From: Seminavis robusta
Lineage: Eukaryota; Bacillariophyta; Bacillariophyceae; Naviculales; Naviculaceae
Direction of reading: 5' to 3'
Assembly: GCA_903772945.1 (NCBI GenBank)
Contig: CAICTM010000312.1
Span: 1-64,000, forward strand
Length of the DNA stretch: 64,000 bases
Below are positions 28,779-39,130 of the stretch, piece after piece; position 1 is the first letter of the stretch, and each line of letters starts with the position of its first letter. The translations under genes and the position numbers were made by a program. A model generated the notes under the pieces. That model made no database searches and had not been told where the DNA came from. It was given only the letters and a program-made list of their open reading frames with translations.

Positions 28779-30135
28779 TCAGCATTCAGATTTTTTAAGA
28801 TGCAGAAGATCTGCCCGATGTCTCAGGCTTGTGTAAATCAAGGAAGGTTTACTTGGCTGGCTCGTTATCATGCTTCTGCCACCCAAACGGGACAACACCA
28901 ATGGGAGCAGAGCTGGCGGTACATGGGCAGTCTTGCACTTTTCTGCCACTTGATTGAGATGCAACAACTTCAGTGCCATCTTTTTCTGGTCAGGCGGTAG
29001 GAGGCCAGTTGTGAGGGTTTGGAATTTTGTTACGGAATCATTTGCTTTTAGAAATGCCTCCAAAATGCACCTTCTCTCCTGGACACTACCAGTGTTAGAA
29101 ACACCCCACCAAATCTCCAAATCTTTCAACGACTTGAGACTCGTCAACGATTGGAGGCAGCCTCCATCCACATACGGAGCATGGATCCTTTCGATGGTCC
29201 ATTGGGAATCGCATGGGACACATCCGCAAAGTGTAGCCAATCCACGAATTATGAGCTCATGCCTGGGAAGGCCCACTCCCACATCAAACGTTTGAGCCGC
29301 CCTGAGTGTGTCCAAGATCAAAGTATCGAGGGATGGGCTTTTCTTGTGAACAGCCTGGATCAGCTCTGGTGTCTGGGTCTGAATATCCAAGTGACACAGA
29401 TCCTCCATCATTGGCAAACAGTGAACCAAGGTTTCTTCGAACAGGTCACCTTCGTAGCCTCTGGCTAGACTGATTTTTAACATCTTCAGCCTCATATTTA
29501 CATCAAGAAATGCGTCCTCAAGAGCATCACAGGAAGATTCTGTAATATCACTGTTGCAGACAATGCCCAGCTCTTCAAGATTAGCCAGGAAAGAGAAATG
29601 CCGAGGATTCATGGAATCAAAGAGCGAGCTCGGTAATCCCAAATGCTTCACGCGCAGTCCCTGGTTGGCCTGAAAAGCGTCCAGAACGTGACACAAGATT
29701 GCCGTATGCTCGCCTCCTGTGGGGCATGAAACGTGTAATTCTTCTAGGGTGGTAGAGTTGGCTATCAGCTCTACGACGACCTCTCTCCTGGTCACACTGT
29801 GTCGGCCCACTCAAGGAGAGGAACAACGATTGAGTAGAGTTATTGTCTTTTGCAAGCTTTTTCATCTCTTTCCAGAATTCTGAGTCGTCCGCCAGTGAAG
29901 TCTCCCCGAAGGACTCGAAGTGAATTGTTGTTCTCAATCGATCTTGGAGATGGAGTGGTTTCTCAAGCCATTCAGCGAGACCCTCTCGGGGCCCGAGCCT
30001 CTTGCGTCTCCTCAAGGCCAACATGGATGTTTCCAATAAAGGGACGAACGCAGGGGTGCGTGCGAGCAGTGGACTTGTTGTCGCCTGGTCCATTGGGACT
30101 GAGAGAGTGCCACTCGGAACTTTTGAACATGCCAT
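28779..30135 (-). pseudogene. LRR-like protein gene with a frame break
   Basis: Starts at ATG 30135 (MACSKVPSGTLS) and reads to about 29815, ending in SLFLSLSGPTQ. The following conserved-looking sequence, with TTLEELHVSCPT, LRVKHLGLPSSLF, LEELGIVCNSD and LKSLKDLEIWW, is in another frame from about 29810 to the stop at 28779. It has no ATG of its own. The Leu spacing is that of irregular leucine-rich repeats seen in large protist families. A one-base shift joins the two frames. No plausible intron (donor and acceptor 60 bp or more apart) bridges it without losing repeat sequence. So either a recent pseudogene or an assembly error. Length about 440 residues if whole. Confidence 0.55.
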
Positions 30136-30494
30136 GTTGATGGCACTGGGGTGTGATTCTTGTTGATGACAAACTGTGGGGAGAGTGGGTGGCGTCAGTC
30201 GTGGTTTTCCAGACGTGTTTTTTCAGTGTGTCTGGTAGCTCTGTTGGGTTATTCAATGACCACAAAGCTTCGGAGTTCGCATGATACGGTAGGGTAGTAA
30301 GCTGCGGCAGCCAGTGAGGGCCTGGCTTGGCAAAGAAGAGGCAACTAGTTTCAGCATCCACCGGTCGACATGCAGGAATCTGCAACTTGTGATGTCCTCC
30401 TCACGTTGCGTGTTATGATGAGTCGAGTCTACATGGATGTGGCTTTGACAAGTAAAAGACACCTAACTAGTTTTATTTTGGTCCCAATCCCTGT
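30136..30494. other. Spacer between LRR-like gene and CDC27
   Basis: Holds the promoter of the LRR-like gene and the 3' flank of CDC27. Nothing recognised. Confidence 0.4.
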
Positions 30495-33143
30495 TCACCA
30501 CTGTTCACCAGCAACACCTTCATCTACATCTGGTTCTTCTAGCTTGTCCATGGCACTTTTGATGAGTTGGGAGTCCTTTGGATCCAAGTCCATGGCAGTA
30601 AGGAAAGATTTCATTGCTTCTTCCAGCCTTCCGCATCGCTTCAGCATTTTGCCAATTGCAAAGTGAACAGTAGCCTCACGAGGGGCAGCGTTGCGAACCT
30701 TCTCCAATTCACTCAATGCTTCAGCAGGGCGATTCAAGGCAGAAAAGATAGTGGCACGTTGGAACCTTGCCTGTGGGTTGCGAGGGTCGAGACGGAAGGC
30801 TTCTTCGAGTGTTGCCAACGCCTGGTATGCCTTCCCATTTGAAAACTGGGAGATTCCTAAATTGCACCGCAAAACAGAGCTCTGGGGATTGATCGACGCT
30901 GCCCTCTCAAAATGATACTCTGCCAGGTCATACTTCTCCTGTCGATGATAGATAGCTCCAAGTCCGTACCATGCATTGTAGTGACGATCATCAGATCTGA
31001 TTGCGTTCCGGAAGCAAGCAATTGCCTTGTCGAAATCTTCCTGAGCTGTGAATTCGTATCCAGAAAGTGTATGAGAGTATGTGAAAGTGGGGTCTAGCTG
31101 CAAGGATCTCTTGAAATATGACAGGGCTGTCTCATGCTCTTTCTGCAGCGAAAAGCAATTACCAACAATACACCATGCCTCCGGACACCTTTTGTCAAAG
31201 TCAACTGTTTTCTGAGCCAAATGTGCCAATTCAACTTCCTTCTTTAATTGCCAATACACGGTGGAGAGCAGATCCAGACCTTTCATGCGATATGGCTCCA
31301 CGCTTTGCATAAGCTCCAAGCAACGACCTGCACCTAGAAAGTCGTTCGTCTCAAAATGTGCTCGTCCCTGTTGATGGAGGATCCTGGGATTGGGAAATAG
31401 GTTGGGGAAGTAAAGGACTCTGCTATGTCAGTGTTCTTGAAGCACAAAGACCGTGTAGCTTGGCTAAAAAGTTCTTACCACCCGGTTTGCTGCTGTGTTT
31501 GGGGCAGCTGACTGAAGATCTTCAAAGCTTCCCGACAGCAATACTAGTGACGGAACCATAGAATTAATCAGTTGCAGGAGACAACTAGATCACTATACAT
31601 TGGTAACAGCACAATGCTTACCTGGCACAGCCTTCGCCAAGCTGATCCAATGAGGCACAGCAATCCTAGGATTTCCCTAATGCCTTCCTGTCTTGTTGCT
31701 GGAACACTCGAATCACCATTGAAAGCATGGCTCCCCTCGGAACCAGACAACTGCTGTTGACCGATGCCATCACTTTCTTTCGGTGTGCTGTTATCTGCGG
31801 ACATGAACAAAGCTCTTGGTTGCCTGGAAAAGGAAGATGACATGGCAGATTGGTCTGTTGTGTTCTGTTCTCTCATGCCACCTCCTCGGCGCAGAGGAGT
31901 GTCGCCCGTGCCATGAGTAGACTCAGTTTCGACTTGGCGTCCTAGGCCACGAAGATATTGCAACGAGGTTCTGATTTCTGCAGTATGTGGTGTCTCAGGA
32001 GAGGGTTGATAGTAGCGCCTGGCAGCCACTTGTTCAGCCCGCATCAGCACTTTGGAGTCACCTGCATCTGCTGGAGTAATGCCCAGGACAGAGGTACTGG
32101 CCGGAATCGGGGTCAATCCGGGAGTTTCAAACTGAGACAATTTCTTTCGGGTGGTGGCACTAGTAAAGAGTGCCGCGGCTGGTGTAGTGGAGGGTGTCCC
32201 AGCGCCAAATGAATGTTGCAAGGATCGGACTTGAAGAGAATTACAAAAGGTGAACCACAAACATGTCATTCAACAACAACAGCATCAAAAGTGGATGTGC
32301 CAACGTACCATTGGCTGGTGTCACCGAATTCAACATGAAACTACTGGGAGACAGAATGTTGCGATCCTGAAGGGGTTTGACAGCCTCAAATTGAGGTGGA
32401 TGAACTCCAAAAACACTGTGTGGTTCAAGGTCGTCAGCACCACCAAGTTCGCACAAGTACTCAAAACTAGACCAGAGAAATGGATCCAACTACAAAGAAG
32501 GTGAGTAGCCTGTTTTATTAGAAGCACCAAAACCACAACATCTCAAATCCAACGTCGGTGAACTTACCTTTAGAGACATTCTGTAGTATTGTTTTGCCCT
32601 ATTTTTGCGATTTGATGCACGGCATATATTTCCCAACATGTGGAGACCAGCAGCACCATTTGGAATGGGGCAGGGGGTAGTGGTGATGATCCAAGTGTCC
32701 ATGGCTTCGGGTGAATTGTCGGCGGCAGAGGGAAGGCTATTGCCTCTTGATTTTCGGTATTCTTGTCTCGAAAAATTGAGCAATGCTTCTTCAGCGCGGC
32801 CATAGTCACCCAGCTCCAAGCAGCACTTCGCCACCAAGTATTGAATTTTGGGCGAATCATCTTGGCAATTTTCCAATACTCCAAGAGCCCGCTTGGGTGC
32901 ACCAGATCGATGATGGCAGAGAGCTAGCAAATACTGAGAGTCATTGGACTTCTTGCATGCCACAAAGCGCTCTGCTAAGAAAATGGCATTGTCAACACAC
33001 ATGACAGAGAGATACTGCTGAATCAAAGAAGTGTAAATCTCAACAATGCCATCTTCGCCAGGATCCAAATTCTCAACATTTTCATTCCCAAGAGAGGAAA
33101 CTGGATTGCCCAGTGTTGGATATGATGGGATTGCTACTTCCAT
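30495..33143 (-). CDS. CDC27: Anaphase-promoting complex subunit 3 (CDC27)
   Basis: Five exons on the minus strand: 32568-33143, 32309-32489, 31622-32229, 31479-31543, 30495-31383. Introns are 78, 79, 78 and 95 bp, all GT-AG, giving 772 residues. The N-terminus has the APC3 TPR start (IYTSLIQQYLSVMCVDNAIF). A disordered Ser/Thr-rich middle follows. The C-terminal TPR array carries family hallmarks: GRAHFETNDFLGAGRCLELM across the last junction, then VEPYRMKGLDLLSTVYWQLK, FDKRCPEAWCIVGNCFSLQ and HYNAWYGLGAIYHRQEKYD. CDC27 is a scaffold and co-activator (IR-tail) binding subunit of the APC/C ubiquitin ligase that drives anaphase and mitotic exit, in the nucleus. Length matches the family (about 750-820). 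Confidence 0.93.
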
Positions 33144-34308
33144 GTTGATTGATCGATCTGATAACTAATCCTTCAGGATTCGTTTGTTGCACAATGCTGG
33201 ATGCCAAGGCGAAGTGGCTCCCATCGGCTGTCCTTTAAAATTTGGGCGCCTTCAAGCTCTCTTTGACGCGAAGCGTGGAGTGCGTCCGCAATGCTGGCTT
33301 CAAGGCGGCAGAGTTATTAGAGCAGGGAATACTAAGGAGCACGTCCCTAGATAGCTAGCACACTTTTTATAAAAGAAAACATGGACACATCCGCTGGGGC
33401 GAGATAGCATTGGGATGATGGTGGCGCTCTTGATCGCTTCCACTGGTCTTTGTCCTTGCCCCACTTTCCATCCTTTCCCTGCCTGTCCTCCTTCATTTGT
33501 GCAATCAAGATGGCATGGATGTCCTCACGAGTGACGGAAATGTGAACAAATTGGAGTCTTTCGTTTCAACGACCAGATCGGCCTTATCTTCTCCGGTGCG
33601 CAAGAGACCCAGGTTGGAATACGGTGGGCTCGTTCATTCAATGTCATAGACCAAGTTTCTACAACGCCATCCGTGCCACAGCAATGTGTCCTCACCAATT
33701 TGTTTGTGTCTTCCATCGCAAGTCCACGACGATAGCTTGATCGTCAGTACGACTGCTCCGTACGGGACCTGGTACGGTGCACGAGAGAGGTAGAGGTTCG
33801 ACCGCAAAAAGACTTCCAAAAAGGAGCAATCGGTGGTACTACAGTACGAGCGACCAATTTGAGCTGCTTGTGGCCATCCCATTGGTAAAGGCGTACGACG
33901 CCACCAATAGGAGGCGCAACAATCTCCAGAGATCCCGATCTGAAGTTTCTCCCACTGCCAATTGCTGCCAGCGCCCATCTTGACCAATAAAGATGGTCAC
34001 GTGTCACAAAGTCCATGCCGACATAAGTTTTCCGCCTTTGGGAAAAGATCCAAAAGATCCAAAAGATCTTCATCCTGCAATATTATTGCGTTTTTGGCAC
34101 CGTTACTTCCTGGTTGCAAATTATCTATTTACAGACCGTCTTTTAGCACGTTTCAGCAAGACAACGACAAACAACAACAAAAGCGATGCTTCGGGAAAAG
34201 CCAAGAGGCAAGCAACACAACAAGCACCCTTTCCAGCAGAACGACAACATTGCTACTAGATCTTGCCTTTTAAAATCCCATAGTAATTTATATATATATA
34301 TAGATACC
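33144..34308. other. Intergenic, divergent promoters
   Basis: Lies between the divergent CDC27 and sulfotransferase-like genes. Minus-strand frames at 33525-34073 (63-117 codons) have no recognisable character. A run of TA repeats at about 34288-34302 sits just before the chosen start of the next gene. It is too close to that ATG for a normal TATA box. Confidence 0.45.
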
Positions 34309-35532
34309 ATGGCCATTACCAGTACCATGCCACACAATTCCAATCTCGGCAATATGAAGAAGAAGAGCGCCTTTGTGATTGGCCGCGAGAATGACAGGCG
34401 CAAGCAGTTGATACTGTTGATCACAGTCCCCACGATCCTCTTGCTCTCCATTAGGGGCATGCTGACAAGAGGCGCAGAGACCTGGCATCTACCTGTCGAG
34501 ACGACCTGTCAAGACTCACCACAGTTATTAAAACAAGCACCCCCCAAGCCCCTAGTATTGTATGTAGCAGGCTCGAGTCGCACGGGGACAACTTACTTTT
34601 ACAATTTGCTTCGCATCCTGTTGCGCCAGAGAGATCCCAATACCATTCACGGATGGTACGAAGACTTGAGTGTGGTGGCCGCACGGTACAGCAGTCCCAA
34701 TCCACCATTGTCACCAATACTCGAGGATAAGTTTGATTTGGACATTGATAAATGGCAAGGAGCCTTAGATGCCTACAAATCTACCGGTACTACTGTGCTA
34801 GTCAAAGTTCATGGTCTCAGTCACGCCATTCGACTATTCAGTGGTTGTAATTCTATACAAAATGGTGAATTAATGAACCCCGGCTGCCCCGTGGACGCGG
34901 TCTTTTCAACCCACCGTGATGTGGGACCTCAACTAGCATCCATCAAGCGCATGGCCTGGGCCAGACGAATGAAGTGGAGTGATTTGGACAATGTCCAGGA
35001 ATTTTGTCGCAAGACGGGGCATCACAAAGCTACACGCGAGAGACCAAGACTGGTTGCTGCTGATTGGAAGGGCAGTGCTGCTACCATGGACAAATCCTGG
35101 CGGCTGCAGAGTCATGCCATTGTCAAGTGTCACCAGGAGTGGCACACAGCGGCGGGTAGTAAGCTCGTGTTGGATGCTCCCATGGAATCACTCACGACGC
35201 ACGAGGGGCGATTGAAGTTGGCGGAGCAAATTATTCAGCAAATTGGGAAATTGGATCCAGACGGCAGCATCAGTACCAATATGGATGCCGCCAAGGCCGT
35301 TGAGGAAGCGGATCAGTTGCGTTCATTGGCGTGCTCGTCGTGGCAAGCCGTCAATCCCATTACACACTTTCATCGGGGTCATGTTCTTATTGATAATAGT
35401 AGCATGGATACAGCCGATGCTGCTGCTGCTGCCAATGAGGAAAAGGAGCTTCAGAAACAGGCCTTTAGTCTCTTGGAGGCGGACCCCCTCATTCAAAAGT
35501 GGCGCAAGGAGTTTGGGTACAGCAGTTCGTAA
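34309..35532 (+). CDS. Type II membrane sulfotransferase-like protein
   Basis: 407 residues from ATG 34309 (context ATACCATGG). An ATG at 34186 in the same frame would add 41 residues. A single membrane anchor at 33-49 after a basic patch (RENDRRKQ) is the Golgi type II arrangement. The PAPS-binding loop is GSSRTGTTYFYNLLRIL at 88-104. A VFSTHRDV strand at about 198-205 matches the 3'-phosphate-binding region with its conserved Arg. The P-loop has RTGTT instead of the common RSGTS/T. The lumenal part is Trp- and Lys-rich. The family moves sulfate from PAPS to sugars or proteins, which in diatoms would fit sulfated cell-coat polysaccharides. Acceptor unknown. Confidence 0.68.
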   Translation: MAITSTMPHNSNLGNMKKKSAFVIGRENDRRKQLILLITVPTILLLSIRGMLTRGAETWHLPVETTCQDSPQLLKQAPPKPLVLYVAGSSRTGTTYFYNLLRILLRQRDPNTIHGWYEDLSVVAARYSSPNPPLSPILEDKFDLDIDKWQGALDAYKSTGTTVLVKVHGLSHAIRLFSGCNSIQNGELMNPGCPVDAVFSTHRDVGPQLASIKRMAWARRMKWSDLDNVQEFCRKTGHHKATRERPRLVAADWKGSAATMDKSWRLQSHAIVKCHQEWHTAAGSKLVLDAPMESLTTHEGRLKLAEQIIQQIGKLDPDGSISTNMDAAKAVEEADQLRSLACSSWQAVNPITHFHRGHVLIDNSSMDTADAAAAANEEKELQKQAFSLLEADPLIQKWRKEFGYSSS

Positions 35533-35921
35533 AAATTTTCAAAAGGCAAGCTGAAAATCGCATCCATGTGCAGGTTTGGGGACTCGACTCGGAAGAGAAA
35601 GCGGCCACAGAAGACAATGCTTTACTCTAAAGTATTACTTCTTCTTTATCGGTGGACATTCTTACAAATTAAAAGCTTCCTTCAGAGATCCTGCATTCAA
35701 ATGAATGCGATATTATTAAAACACTAACTTCACTTATAATATTAGAAAGTGACTGTATAAATTTGTCTGGGTGGCTAGCTACTAGGCACGGTAGTACCGG
35801 AACCTAGGTTCAAGCAAGCATCCGTGCTGATCAGAGTTTGGCTTCCAGCAGCTCTTCCAGATAACTTCATCAGACTAGACTATTATACTTACATGTAGCT
35901 AGCGAGCGAAACCATCTCTTA
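35533..35921. other. Spacer; downstream flank of ankyrin-MYND gene A
   Basis: At about 35845-35915 it matches the downstream flank of the next family member near 39015-39110 (GTTTGGCTTCCAGC, CTTCATCAGACTA words). So the flank was duplicated with the gene, and the MITE entered afterwards. Confidence 0.65.
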
Positions 35922-36314
35922 GAGCATGGTCAACAGTGGCATCAAAATTAAGCGCAAATTAGGGCTTTTAAGCGGAGCCAACAGACCGTGATGAACCTCA
36001 AAAGGATGGCATCCTCGCGAATTGGCTATGCTTGCTCGCTATTTTCGTAATTTTCTCCTCACTTTATTGAAATTCAATACCGGGTGCACACTCAATAAAT
36101 AATGTCACTACAAAACCTGAATTTGATACTAAGTGAGGTATCTTTTTTTAGATGAATCATCAAATTCGTCGAATTTGGTGTCAGCAGCAAACAGAGGTGG
36201 GCAACATCAAATTTAAGAAATGTAGTGCATGTATCAAAGCCTTAAGAAGTGTTCACCCTGTTGGATGAAGCCACTAATTTGCGCTTAGATTTGATGCCAC
36301 CGTTGATCATGCTC
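35922..36314. mobile_element. MITE, PIF/Harbinger-like, inserted at a stop codon
   Basis: 393 bp with about 43-bp imperfect terminal inverted repeats: GAGCATGGTCAACAGTGGCA at the left, and at the right GAGCATGATCAACGGTGGCA on the other strand. They are flanked by TTA on both sides (35919-35921, 36315-36317). A 3-bp TTA duplication and a GAGCAT end are typical of PIF/Harbinger-derived MITEs. No coding capacity. The right TTA is the complement of the TAA stop of the adjoining minus-strand gene. Confidence 0.85.
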
Positions 36315-38162
36315 TTACCATGTCTTCACTGTCGAAGTGTGAGGATAGATCACAAACTGACCATCTTCATTGATCTTGGCTCGATAGTAGCTCTTTTTGC
36401 CTAGAAATGCTGCCTGGTCTGCAACACTCTGGAAAAGATCTTGAAACCCCAAAGAACTAGGATCCATGTAGAAGTTGCAGTGGCTAGATGTCCAAGAAAG
36501 AAGCAAGGTACGGTTTTGTTAGCAGAGCAGGACACATGTCCAACATTGTATCACACGCATTGCCTTACCGAGTTTTGTCATAAATCATCAATTGATTCAT
36601 AGAACTTTGAATCTTAACCCAGAATGTGTCTTTCTGCTTGAGACCTTTTGGTGGCCTACAATGAAACTGTGATTGCGTTGTTTCTGTGGCGTGGCTGAAA
36701 CTGGTATGGTCATCTGGCACCTCTGCTGCCTCACATATCAGCCCTAACATTTGCTCTCGCTCAGCACATTCTCTACGATGAGCTGCTTTCCAGTGAGTTA
36801 TTTGGCATTTCTTGCCACAATACACAGCATCAAGGCACTTGGTACATTGCAGCAACTCGCCCAAATGACCCGCCCTTACACCACAATTTTCGCACACCTC
36901 ATTCCTTCTTGAGTTCCGATTCTCCTTTTTGACTGTTTCCTTAACATAAGCATGGATGACATCATTGACAGGATTGGCTCCCCGGATTGGGGTCATGGAC
37001 ATTTGCCGGACAGTCCAGCCGCTGCAGTCTGCGATGTCTAGACCATTGGTTGATCTCTTTAGAAGGAATTTTGCCACATCACGCTGGTTTGACTGAACGA
37101 CCTCATGAAGTGAGATGGTTCCGATCCTGTCTTGTACTTCCACAATATTTGGAGCCTTCAAGGATTTGTGCATTATACATACACTCCTAGTGGCTTCGTT
37201 TTCAGCAGCATTCCGATTTGATTGCACAAAAATATTGTCGGGTTTGACAGCCATCTCTTCATTGACGTTTTGAACTGGATGAAAGACTCTCCTCCCAGTT
37301 TCAGAGACAAAGCCTCCAAGAGTGCCCACCATTTCATTATAGCCCTGATTCCCAAGTCCATCTAGCACCACTCCGCGGCCCACAAATGTTGAGGTCTCAT
37401 TAGCTCTGATGCACATGTCAGTCATGGATAGGGTATCCTTGGTAGCACATGATCCAGCACCATAATGGCATGCTAAAAATAGCACCAATTCTGTGTGAGG
37501 GAGTCATCTCTCCACCTTGTCACAGCATTTCGTCTCGCCAACCTACCTGTTTTTCCAGTGACATCCTTGGCATTAGGACTGGCCCCATACTGTAAGAGAA
37601 TTCGAACAACTTCCACATGTTTCATCAATTTCACAGGTTGATTTGTGTAGAAATGAACTGTTTTGGGATGCTTCGAGCAAGCAATGGTGATAATGAGAGG
37701 TGACATGCGCATAGCAGTGACCCGATACTCCAATAAGTTTGTTCGCGCTTCGAAGGTTGACAGAGCCTTCAGTTCCGTTTCCACTGCTCGACGATCTCCC
37801 CTGATGCAGTTCCAGACAAAAGGACTCATCCTGGTGACTGATGGTATATGTCGCTGATCATATTCGCGTAAGCAATTTTCCAGGTCCTCGCAGTCATTAA
37901 AGAGGTCACGTAGTATCTGAGCCTGATGTTCCCCATTTTTTACAATGGGAGTTTGGTCTCCGTTTCCGTAGGGATCGGCATCGTTGAGATCGCAGTTGGT
38001 GCCTGCTTTTTGAAGCAGTCGCCGCACGATAGATTTTGAGTTGGCAGCAGAGGCACGCCTCAATTGTGCTTTGAGACCACTGGTCTCCTCGTCTCTCAAG
38101 AAGGGACGAAACGCATTGCATAGCTTGACTTTCTCTTCCAAGTTCATAGTCGAGCCTTGCAT
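36315..38162 (-). CDS. Ankyrin-MYND zinc finger protein, copy A
   Basis: Three exons: 37547-38162, 36569-37472 and 36315-36483; introns of 74 and 85 bp; 562 residues. Order: a helical N-terminus with NDADPYGNGDQTP, an ankyrin-like repeat (VEVVRILLQYGASPNAKDVTG) split by intron 1, and a barrel-like segment GVVLDGLGNQGYNEMVGTLG to MAVKPDN. A second ankyrin-like repeat (ISLHEVVQSNQRDVAKFLL) follows. The MYND finger at about 399-441 has eight Cys/His ligands (CENC, CTKC, YCGKKC, H, C). A conserved C-terminal exon ends TVKTW. MYND fingers bind proline-rich peptides. No SET domain is present, so not a methyltransferase. Substrate or partner unknown. The MITE at 35922 abuts its stop. Confidence 0.82.
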
Positions 38163-38438
38163 TTACCTGCCGAGTGCGTGCCCGTGGCATGCATGTCTAC
38201 TAGTACTTCGCTGCCAACTCTCACAAGGATTTGTTGGATCTTTTTCCACTGAATAGCAATAACAATATGCGTTTAATGGGTGCCGTACCGTATCTCTCTA
38301 CTACTAGCTAGAGTAGCTAGGTAAGGTCTACCGGTACTAGCTAGCTAGTAGTACTCCAGCTAGCTACTAGTACCCAGCCACAACGGGGTTTAGAGCACAT
38401 TTTACGAGGGTTTAGAGTTTATTAGAGTACCTTTAATA
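38163..38438. other. Spacer rich in CTAG words
   Basis: Upstream flank of MYND copy A. A dense run of CTAG and GGTAC words lies at about 38300-38375. No promoter element identified. Confidence 0.5.
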
Positions 38439-38946
38439 GGGGTGGTCAATGTTGCTCTTTCAATCCACTTTTTTGGCACCTTTTTTTTCTTTTCTGGGGG
38501 AGCCAGAAGAGGGGAAGAAATGGGGATCTGGGGCGGAACTGGAGAGGTGCGGAGGGTAGGAAACTCAAAACGAGAACCCTTGAAGAAGACCAACGGAAGC
38601 ATGATTGGACCGGTCACAAAGCTTTCTGTTGGTCGTGTCACAAGAGCTAATCTGTTAAGTCTCTCGATGTCCGTGAGAACTCACATTAAATCGGTTTGTT
38701 GGGACGTGCTTTCCGTTGGATACGTCACATGAGTCACATGCCAAGGAGCAAAAAAGAATGACCGAAAGAGTGAAGAAAGAAAAAATTGTGAGGGAAAGAG
38801 CACCTAAAAAGGTGCTCTTTCGGAGGAGTGACTTTTTTTCTTTTCTTGCCTCTCCGACCCTTCTTTTCTTTCCCTCTTCTGGCTCCCCCAGAAAAGAAGA
38901 AAAAAGTGCCAAAAAAGTGGATTGAAAGAGCAACCTTGAAGACCCC
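38439..38946. mobile_element. MITE with TA target duplication
   Basis: 508 bp. The ends form an imperfect inverted repeat of about 80 bp (GGGGTGGTCAATGTTGCTCT on the left; the right end reads GGGGTCTTCAAGGTTGCTCT on the other strand). Flanked by TA at 38437-38438 and 38947-38948. Non-coding. The TA duplication suggests a Tc1/mariner-type mover, but the ends do not match those of the 22.9-27.1 kb transposon. Inside, GAAAGAGCACCT (38794-38805) and AGGTGCTCTTTC (38810-38821) form a perfect 12-bp hairpin with a 4-nt loop. Confidence 0.82.
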
Positions 38947-39130
38947 TAATGTAGATTATCTACGGCAGCTAACGAAAAAGAGCCCAACTAGCTAGTAACT
39001 GGCTAGTACTTCAAGCAATCCAGACTTTGGCTTCCAGCGGCTCTCCAGCTATCTTCATCAGACTACCTACTGGCTAGCTAGTACCTGGTAGGGAGACGAA
39101 ATCCAAGTCAAGATCTCAAGGATCCATCTC

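Noticed and set aside
33525-34073. Minus-strand gene of two overlapping frames upstream of CDC27
   Set aside because: Frames conflict and no motif is convincing; left as intergenic.
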